Below are positions 18,415-24,808 of a stretch of DNA of 64,000 bases, piece after piece. Under the pieces are notes generated by a model that worked only from the letters and a program-made list of their open reading frames with translations, was not told where the DNA came from and did no database searches. Source of the stretch: Pigmentiphaga litoralis (GTDB lineage Bacteria > Pseudomonadota > Gammaproteobacteria > Burkholderiales > Burkholderiaceae_B); the NCBI RefSeq assembly GCF_014651835.1, contig NZ_BMXQ01000001.1:620001-684000 (forward strand), in the 5' to 3' direction. Both the position numbers and the translations under genes were made by a program. Each line of letters begins with the position of its first letter. Position 1 is the stretch's first letter.

Positions 18415-19793
18415 GCATGCTCAAACACGAATGGCGCTTGCTGATGCGGTCGCGGCTGACGGCAGTGGCCTTGCTGCTGTTGCTCGTGCTGACCGCATTG
18501 GCGGTTGGCGCAGGCATCGCACAGGTGCGAAGCGAAGCGGCGACTGTCGCGCGGCTCACGGCAATGCATGACGCCGCGGCATCGGCCGCGCGGGACCCGA
18601 CCCATGCCGGTGATGCAGGCTACGTCGCCTACTACACCTTCTTTCCTACCTGGCAGTCGCCGTCGGCTGCAAGCTTCCTGGCCACCGGCATGCGAGACGT
18701 GTCTCCGTATGTGCTGCGGGTCAGGGCACTCGCGTTGCAGAGTCAGCTGCACGATGGCGAGACCTTGAACCCTGACATTGCGGTACTGGGCAGGTTCGAC
18801 CTGGCGTTCGTGCTGACCTACCTGGCGCCCCTGTTCGTGATCGCGCTCCTGCACGACCTGGTGTCCGACGAACGACAATCCGGGCGCCTACGCCTGCTGC
18901 TGACCATGCCGGGACCGGTGGCCACGCTGTGGTGGCGGCGCGCCGCGTTGCGCTACCTCGCCTTGTTTGCGTGCATCGCCGTGCCCGTGATCATAGGCAG
19001 CGGGATACAAGGGCTGAGCGCGCCGGCGCTGGCCGCGGTACTGGGGGTGGTCGCGACCTACCTGGCGTTCTGGGTCGGCCTTGCGCTGATCGTCGGGTCG
19101 CGACCCTGGCGGCCCGCGACCCATGCCATCGCATTGATGGGCTTGTGGGCAGTCCTGACCCTCGTCTTACCCGGTCTGGCAAATCTTGCATCCTCCCGCG
19201 CCGCACCCGTTGCCCAGGGGATAGACCTCACGTTGACGCAGCGCGAGCACATCAACGCCGCCTGGGACCGGCCCCGCAACGAGACAATGCAGGCCTTCAT
19301 TGCCTCGCACCGGCAATGGGCCGGCACCGCGCCCTTACCCGAGCGCTTCCACTGGAAGTGGTATCTGGCGTTTCACCAGCTGGGGGACGAAGCCGTGGCG
19401 AAGAATGCACAGGCCTATCGGAAAGGACTGCTGACGCGTCAGGCCTGGTCCGAACATCTGGGCTGGGTCCTGCCGGGTGTCGGCCTGCAGGTCGCATTGC
19501 AGCGCCTTGCAGACACCGATCTGCGCGCACAACTTGCCTATCAGGACCGGATCACCGCCTTCCACGACCGCTTGCGGGCGTTCTACTACCCGTTCGTCTT
19601 CAATGATGTCCGGTTCACGAAAGAAGACGTGTCACGGCTTCCGCGCTTTGAGGAACCCCGTGACGCCAACCTGACATCAGAAAGACAAAATGCCGCGACC
19701 CCCGCGCCACCTGGGTGGGCACGGGTCGCGGCATCCGGACTGCTGATGCTGCTGCTGGGCGGACTGGCCGTCCGCCGCGTCAGGCTGGATTAG
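18411..19793 (+). CDS. ABC-2 permease, DUF3526 family, second of pair
   Basis: This 460-residue paralogue of the preceding protein has an N-terminal helix (about 16-37), a long periplasmic segment, a helix cluster (about 130-255), another soluble region (270-430) and a final helix near the C-terminus (GLLMLLLGGLAVRR). The start ATG overlaps the previous stop (ATGA), and a GGAGG motif lies nine bases before it. Two different DUF3526 permeases with one ATPase suggest a heterodimeric channel. It is the end of the presumed copper operon; the next gene converges after seven bases with no visible terminator. Confidence 0.88.
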   Translation: MSMLKHEWRLLMRSRLTAVALLLLLVLTALAVGAGIAQVRSEAATVARLTAMHDAAASAARDPTHAGDAGYVAYYTFFPTWQSPSAASFLATGMRDVSPYVLRVRALALQSQLHDGETLNPDIAVLGRFDLAFVLTYLAPLFVIALLHDLVSDERQSGRLRLLLTMPGPVATLWWRRAALRYLALFACIAVPVIIGSGIQGLSAPALAAVLGVVATYLAFWVGLALIVGSRPWRPATHAIALMGLWAVLTLVLPGLANLASSRAAPVAQGIDLTLTQREHINAAWDRPRNETMQAFIASHRQWAGTAPLPERFHWKWYLAFHQLGDEAVAKNAQAYRKGLLTRQAWSEHLGWVLPGVGLQVALQRLADTDLRAQLAYQDRITAFHDRLRAFYYPFVFNDVRFTKEDVSRLPRFEEPRDANLTSERQNAATPAPPGWARVAASGLLMLLLGGLAVRRVRLD

Positions 19794-19800
19794 CCAGGCG

Positions 19801-20235
19801 TCAGACCTTGATCTCGCCGTCGTCCTCGCCATCCCAATAGTGGATGCGCGAGGCGTGCACCTTGATCATCACCACGCCCGGGGTATCGATGCCGTCTTCA
19901 AACCAGCGGTCCAGTTCCTTGGTCCAGTGCGCCTCGAACTCGGCCTTGTCGCGAATCAATTCCGCTTTGCCTTCGACGCCGATGAAAATCGGCGGCTTCC
20001 CCAGCAGACCCTTGCTGCCGCTGAACGACAGACCCACCTGCGGGTCCCGCTTGATGTCGTCCACCATCCGCGATTTTTCCCAGGTGAAATAATAGGAATC
20101 GCCTTCATATTCCACGTCGCCGTTGTTGCTCATGGGACGAGCCGCAATCTCGCCGCCTTCGGCGCGGGTATTGAGCATCGCGAAATCGATGCCTTGCATC
20201 TTCTTCGACAGGTCGGACAGGGTCCATTCAGACAT
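19801..20235 (-). CDS. Pyridoxamine 5'-phosphate oxidase-fold protein (general stress 26-like)
   Basis: This 144-residue flavin-binding split-barrel protein of the general-stress-protein-26 type has motifs DFAMLNTRAEGGEIAARPMS, YYFTWEKSRMVDDIKRDPQVGLSF, GVEGKAELIRDKAEFEAHW and a conserved Trp/Phe near VVMIKVHASRIHYWD. Such proteins bind FMN or F420-like cofactors; most have no tested substrate. Start: ATG at 20235 with GGAG five bases upstream. Longer in-frame readings add sequence without similarity. It faces the DUF3526 gene tail to tail. Confidence 0.88.
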   Translation of the reverse strand: MSEWTLSDLSKKMQGIDFAMLNTRAEGGEIAARPMSNNGDVEYEGDSYYFTWEKSRMVDDIKRDPQVGLSFSGSKGLLGKPPIFIGVEGKAELIRDKAEFEAHWTKELDRWFEDGIDTPGVVMIKVHASRIHYWDGEDDGEIKV

Positions 20236-20417
20236 GGCAACTCCACGAGGGGTGGCGCACTGCGGCAGGACGCCGCGGCAGCCGTTGATCGGTGGTCCGC
20301 AGCACGAAGCGCGTCTTGACATGATTCGTGCTGGACCTGGCTTGCTGATCAGCAAGCGCCGCTCCCGGAGGCAAGGTCCGCGAGGCCCGGCCTTGTGTTG
20401 AAGAATTGTCCTGCAGC

Positions 20418-20660
20418 TCAGTGCTTCCCTCGCCCCGGCTTGCCCCTTGACGCAGCCGCAGCCGCCACCCGTTGTTCGTACAAGGCTTCGGCATCCTTGA
20501 CCGCGTTGGCGACCGTGCGCAGTTCGGGATTGTCGTCGTGGGGGACGAAGTAGTCCGCGGCTTGCGCGCGGACGACGCATTTGATGGCGGCCGATTCGGT
20601 CAGGTCGTGGTTTTCGGTCAGCAGGGTGGTGACTTCGTCCAGATATTCTTCGTAGGTCAT
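20418..20660 (-). CDS. Small hypothetical protein
   Basis: This 80-residue, helix-rich acidic protein (MTYEEYLDEVTTLLTENHDL) has a short basic Ala-rich tail (AAAAASRGKPGRGKH). It contains no motif I recognise and has no signal or membrane part. Start at ATG 20660; the ribosome site is weak. The 182 bases between it and the PNPOx-fold gene (20236-20417) show no gene. Confidence 0.6.
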   Translation of the reverse strand: MTYEEYLDEVTTLLTENHDLTESAAIKCVVRAQAADYFVPHDDNPELRTVANAVKDAEALYEQRVAAAAASRGKPGRGKH

Positions 20661-20742
20661 GCGGCGGCTCGTGAGGCGATGATGGCGGGAGTGCAATGGC
20701 GCCATTATCGGTCATCGCGGTGCGACCGGCCTCACGCCTGGC

Positions 20743-21762
20743 TTATTCCTGCAATTCGATGCGCGCGTCGCGGATGATTTTGGACCACTGCGCCGTCTCG
20801 TCGCTCACGCGCTGCTGAAAGGCGGCGGGGTCGGACGCCACGATTTCCATGCCAAGGTCTTCGACCTTCTGCTTCACGGCGGGCTGCGCCATGACGGCGG
20901 AGGCGTCGCGCTGGACTTTCGCCACGATGTCGGCGGGCGTGCCGGCCGGCGCGATCATGCCAATGAAAGCCTGCACCTCAAATCCCGGGAACTGCTCGGC
21001 GACCGCTTCGTATTCCTTGTAGGGCGCAGATCGCGTGGCGCCGGTGGTGGCCAGCAGCTTCATGCGACCGGCCTTGACGTTGGGCATCAACGAGAACAGG
21101 GGGTCGATCATGAGCATGACGCGGCCGCCGATCACGTCGGTGTGGGCAGGCGAGCTGCCTTTGTAGGGCACATGGGCCAGTTCGACGCCGGCGCGGCGCG
21201 CCAGCAATTCACCCGCCAGGTGCGACGTGCCGCCGGTGCCCGGGCTGGCGAAGGTGACTGCGCCCGGATTGCGTTTGGCGTACGCGATCATTTCCGACAG
21301 CGTGTTGAAGGGTGCGTTGGGCGTCGCGGCGATCGCCAACGGGACGCGGATCAGCTGGGTGATGGCGACAAGATCTTCGTTCCGGTACATCATCTTTTTC
21401 TGGAGGCTCGGGTTGATTACATAGGCCGAGTTGATGATGCCGAGGGTCTGCCCATCCGGCGTGGCGCGTGCGGTCGCGGCCACGCCAAGCATGGTGCTTG
21501 CACCCGGTTTGTAGTCGACGACAACGGGGGCTTTCCAGGTCTCGGCCAACTGCTGGCTGACAATGCGCGCCAGGATGTCGGTGGGGCCGCCCGGGGGGAA
21601 GGGGACGATCATGGTAACCGGGCCGCGCGGATAGTCGCGGGCCGACGGGCCGGCGGGGCTGGCCGCCAAGGAAGCGGTGCTGGTCAGGGTGAGGGTCAGC
21701 AGAGCCGCGGCGGCAAGCGGGCCCGCGCGGTGCAGCAGTGTGGTCAGAGTAATCGTGGACAT
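20743..21762 (-). CDS. Bug/TctC-family periplasmic binding protein
   Basis: This 339-residue extracytoplasmic solute-binding protein has a long Ala/Leu/Thr-rich signal peptide (cut near SLAASPAG) and the Bug core: YPRGPVTMIVPFPPGGPTDILAR near the start of the mature part, VVVDYKPGAS, a loop TFASPGTGGTSHLAGELL, VPYKGSSPA, and the closing EIVASDPAAFQQRV. Bug proteins bind small carboxylates and feed TctAB channels; no TctAB genes are in the window. A GGAG motif lies nine bases before the ATG. It follows the Rieske oxygenase genes in the same direction, so it probably captures their substrate. Confidence 0.94.
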   Translation of the reverse strand: MSTITLTTLLHRAGPLAAAALLTLTLTSTASLAASPAGPSARDYPRGPVTMIVPFPPGGPTDILARIVSQQLAETWKAPVVVDYKPGASTMLGVAATARATPDGQTLGIINSAYVINPSLQKKMMYRNEDLVAITQLIRVPLAIAATPNAPFNTLSEMIAYAKRNPGAVTFASPGTGGTSHLAGELLARRAGVELAHVPYKGSSPAHTDVIGGRVMLMIDPLFSLMPNVKAGRMKLLATTGATRSAPYKEYEAVAEQFPGFEVQAFIGMIAPAGTPADIVAKVQRDASAVMAQPAVKQKVEDLGMEIVASDPAAFQQRVSDETAQWSKIIRDARIELQE

Positions 21763-21788
21763 CGAGGTCTCCTCGGTGGAAAGCAGGT

Positions 21789-21810
21789 CGTTGTTGTTGT
21801 CGTTGTTGTG
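21789..21810. repeat. Short (GTT)n-type repeat
   Basis: An imperfect run of GTT/CGTT units in the 74-base gap between the Rieske alpha gene and the Bug gene. Its length could vary by slippage. No function is evident. Confidence 0.5.
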
Positions 21811-21836
21811 GCGGCGGGAGCTGGCGCAGCCGCGAT

Positions 21837-23195
21837 TCAAGCGGGCTGGTGCTGCGTGAGCAGGCGGCGCCACTCGCGGTACGCGTCGTGAAAGCAGGTC
21901 TCGTCGCCCAGCGCCCGCGACCCCAGGCTCCACTCGGCATCGTGCAGCGCCAACTCTTCGGCGTGCTTGTTGGTGGTTGGGGCGCCTTCCGGGTTCAGTC
22001 CGCGCAGATGGCCGGCGGTCCATCCTGCGGCCATGGCCTTGAAACCGGCCTGGCTGTGTTCGTAGATGACGTTGTCGTCGGGTGTTGCGAGGCCGCTCGG
22101 ATTGAAGAAGTCTTCGTAGTCGCGGATCCGCGCGGCGCGCAGGTCGGCGTCTTCGCCGGCCGGAGCAAGGCAGTGCGTGTGCATCTCGGTCTTGTCGACG
22201 GCCAGCGGATGGAGCACCCGCAACATGACGCTGGTGACGTTGTCCACGATCTGCAGGTTCGGGAAGATGGTCAGGTTGCGGGCGGACGCGGCCCATTTGG
22301 CGCGTGTCTCGGAGATGTCGGCCACGTAGCCGGCGCGGCGCCGCGCCAGCAGCTCGGGCGACGCCCGGCTCTTGCCGCGCCACATCACGGCGTGGCCGCG
22401 CCCGAAGCTGAACGTGCCTTGTTCGGCGGCATCGGCAGGCGAGGGGGGCATGCCGCCCGCAAATGCGTCGGGCTTGCGGCGCCCGAGCAGTTCGACATAC
22501 GACGCGTGCGTGGACGCAAAGTGGTACATGTCCAGCGAGTTCTCGATCTGCAGCTTCCAGTTGGCGTCGAAGGTGTAGTGGATCTCGCCGGGTACATACT
22601 CCAGGCCCTGCGGGGCCTGGTCCAGGATCAGGTCCAGAAAGAACCTGGCTTCGCCAAGGTGGGTTTCCAGCGGTGGCACGTTGGGGGACAGGCTGGCGAA
22701 CAGAAAACCCCGGTAGTTGCCAAAGCGCGCAACAGGCGCCAGGTCATGGTTGTCCTTGGCAAACCAGGCGGGGTAGCGTCCCTCGGCCTGATCGGTCACG
22801 AACATGTTTTCACCGCCGCTGCCGTAGACCCAGCCGTGGTAACGGCAGGTGTGGGTCTTGCGATTGCCGCTGCGTTGCGGGCAGACGACCATGCCGCGAT
22901 GCCGGCACGAGTTCAGCAGACATCGGATTTCTCCGTCGCCGTTGCGGCTCACGATCACCGGCTGGCGGCCCACGGTCACGGTAAAGAAGTCATGGGGGCG
23001 CGGCAGCTGGCTTTCCAGACCGACAAATACCCAGGTGGATTCGAAAATATCCTGCTGTTCACGTTCGAAAACCTGCGGGTCGACGTAGGCATCGCGATGG
23101 ACGCGGAAGACCTGGTCGGCGGGGCGATCGTCGAGCAGCCGGCCGATATCGAGCGGTGTCGGGGAAGGGGAGGTTCGGGTACAGGAGTCGGTCAT
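21837..23195 (-). CDS. Rieske aromatic ring-hydroxylating oxygenase, alpha subunit (BenA-like)
   Basis: This 452-residue catalytic subunit has a Rieske [2Fe-2S] domain with ligands C97, H99, C117 and H120, and a mononuclear iron site with H225 and H230 in LDMYHFASTH (D222 bridges the two centres). The spacing and surrounding sequence (ENSLDMYHFASTHASY) resemble the benzoate/toluate/halobenzoate dioxygenase group. The beta-subunit gene is 16 bases upstream on the same strand, and a LysR gene is divergent. No ferredoxin or reductase gene is adjacent, so electrons must come from elsewhere. The substrate is probably an aromatic carboxylate (inference). Confidence 0.95.
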   Translation of the reverse strand: MTDSCTRTSPSPTPLDIGRLLDDRPADQVFRVHRDAYVDPQVFEREQQDIFESTWVFVGLESQLPRPHDFFTVTVGRQPVIVSRNGDGEIRCLLNSCRHRGMVVCPQRSGNRKTHTCRYHGWVYGSGGENMFVTDQAEGRYPAWFAKDNHDLAPVARFGNYRGFLFASLSPNVPPLETHLGEARFFLDLILDQAPQGLEYVPGEIHYTFDANWKLQIENSLDMYHFASTHASYVELLGRRKPDAFAGGMPPSPADAAEQGTFSFGRGHAVMWRGKSRASPELLARRRAGYVADISETRAKWAASARNLTIFPNLQIVDNVTSVMLRVLHPLAVDKTEMHTHCLAPAGEDADLRAARIRDYEDFFNPSGLATPDDNVIYEHSQAGFKAMAAGWTAGHLRGLNPEGAPTTNKHAEELALHDAEWSLGSRALGDETCFHDAYREWRRLLTQHQPA

Positions 23196-23211
23196 CGGGG
23201 GGCCTGGCGCG

Positions 23212-23751
23212 TCAGACGCAGTAGAAGTCCAGCACGGTCGGGACGTTGTCGTTGATCAGCACAATCTTTTTGCGGGCGATACGCAATGCGCCATCGACCT
23301 CGGCCAGCAGGTGCTCGTATCGGCACGCCATGGCTTTCAAGCCATCGCGGCGCAGGTCGTAGATCTGCGTCACGCAGTTCGATTGCACGCGCCAGCGGGA
23401 CGCGCTCTCGCCGGCAGCCGCGCCCGCTTCAGGGGCGTCGACAGCCGGTGTGACGATGACGTTGCTGATGCAATGCAAGGTGCGCGGCAGGGGCATCGAG
23501 GCAATCGACTTGGTACCGCTCGCCCGTTTGACGCGTTCTTCAAGGCGGCCGCGTCCGGCCGCGTACATGAAGGACACCTCGGTGGCGGGATCTTCGGTCG
23601 TCGCATGGTCGTCTTTCCAGCTGGGGATCCAGTACACGGCGTCGTCGGCGTACAGGGCAAGCCAGTCCTGCCAGCGCTGCTCGTCGAGGCAGAGCGCCTC
23701 GGCATAGACAAACGCCGCGGCGGCATCGGTAGAAAGTTCGGTCATCGGCAT
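23212..23751 (-). CDS. Ring-hydroxylating oxygenase, beta subunit (BenB-like)
   Basis: This 179-residue small subunit has the cystatin-like/SnoaL fold of aromatic dioxygenase beta subunits (AEALCLDEQRWQDWLALYADDAVYWIPSW, then CHSNVI-like ISNVIV, SNCVTQIYDLRRDG and KKIVLINDNVPTVLDFYCV). It forms the alpha3beta3 hexamer with the product of the next gene and has no catalytic residues. It is the first gene of the beta-alpha-Bug operon. Start at ATG 23751 or 23745; the ribosome site is weak in both. Confidence 0.92.
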   Translation of the reverse strand: MPMTELSTDAAAAFVYAEALCLDEQRWQDWLALYADDAVYWIPSWKDDHATTEDPATEVSFMYAAGRGRLEERVKRASGTKSIASMPLPRTLHCISNVIVTPAVDAPEAGAAAGESASRWRVQSNCVTQIYDLRRDGLKAMACRYEHLLAEVDGALRIARKKIVLINDNVPTVLDFYCV

Positions 23752-23821
23752 ACGGCCCAACCACGTCAATCGGATGCGTGGAATTAGACGAGCCGCCGTG
23801 CGACAAGTAAAGTCACACTAT

Positions 23822-23837
23822 CTTATGGATTTACAAG
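23822..23837. promoter_or_regulatory. Candidate LysR-type box in the divergent region
   Basis: CTT-N10-AAG with a T-N11-A core lies in the gap between the oxygenase operon and the LysR gene, which is where LysR-type regulators bind. The inner bases are only partly symmetrical. Confidence 0.35.
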
Positions 23838-23845
23838 TGACGGTT

Positions 23846-24766
23846 ATGAATGTCTCTGCGCGGCAGTTGCGCTGTTTTCTGACCCTTGCCCGGCTGCGCA
23901 GCTTTACCCGTGCGGCTGAGCAACTGCACATTACACAGGCAGGATTGAGCGCCATGATGCGAGATCTGGAAACGCAGTTTGGATGCCGCCTGTTCGATCG
24001 CACCACGCGGGTCGTGGCCCTGACGCCAGAGGGCGCGCAACTGGTGCCGAGCGCGGAACGGATGCTTGCCGAACTCAACTATGCGGCCCTGCGGATGGGA
24101 AACACGGCGGCGGCAGCGCGGCGCCAGTTGTCGGTTGCCGTATCACCGGTGGTCGCATCCAGCTTCTTTCCCGAAGCGTGCGAAGACTTTGCGAGCCGAT
24201 ACCCGGATGTCACGGTCAAGCTCCATGACGTCAACAAGGAGCAGATGCCCGCCATGCTCGAAAGCGGAGAGGTGGACGTTGGCTTCGGTTCCTTCCTGAA
24301 CCCGGCCGCCGGCATCGATCGCGTTGCGCTGTTCAACTGCCATCTGTTGTGCGTGGCCCAGCCGGGCCGCATGACCCTGACGCATCGCGCGGGTGATGCC
24401 TTGCCGCGTACCCGCTGGAAGCAGTTGCCGGACCTGCCCATTCTTGCGGCGCCTGCCACCGATACAACGCAGATATTGATCGATGCGCAACTGGCGCAGA
24501 TCGGCCGCGCCCATGAGGAACGGCCGACCTATCACAGCATGCAGCTGATCATCGCCATGGCGGCGCGTGGATTCGGGATCGGTATCGTGCCTTCGTTCGC
24601 GTTGCCCGTCGCATTGCGGTTCGGCGTCGAAGTCGCGCGTTTGCAGGCGCCCCTGGTCGACCTGGCTTTCTACCGCATCGTGCGCAAGGGTCGTGAACTG
24701 CCGCCGACCATCGAACCCTTCGTGCAGTCGGTGGTCAAGACAGCAAAGACGATGTGCGCCTTGTAG
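23846..24766 (+). CDS. LysR-family transcriptional regulator
   Basis: This 306-residue regulator has an N-terminal winged helix (SARQLRCFLTLARLRSFTRAAEQLHITQAGLS, residues 3-34 of the DNA-binding domain) and an effector domain of periplasmic-binding fold (AVSPVVASSFFPEACEDF, DVGFGSF, RGFGIGIVPSFALP). It is divergent from the Rieske operon and probably activates it in response to the substrate. The ATG at 23846 was chosen because it starts directly before the HTH; an ATG at 23825 would overlap the candidate operator. Confidence 0.93.
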   Translation: MNVSARQLRCFLTLARLRSFTRAAEQLHITQAGLSAMMRDLETQFGCRLFDRTTRVVALTPEGAQLVPSAERMLAELNYAALRMGNTAAAARRQLSVAVSPVVASSFFPEACEDFASRYPDVTVKLHDVNKEQMPAMLESGEVDVGFGSFLNPAAGIDRVALFNCHLLCVAQPGRMTLTHRAGDALPRTRWKQLPDLPILAAPATDTTQILIDAQLAQIGRAHEERPTYHSMQLIIAMAARGFGIGIVPSFALPVALRFGVEVARLQAPLVDLAFYRIVRKGRELPPTIEPFVQSVVKTAKTMCAL

Positions 24767-24808
24767 CTGCGCGCCGGCCGGTTCCTGCAGGTCGACAGGT
24801 TGAAGACG

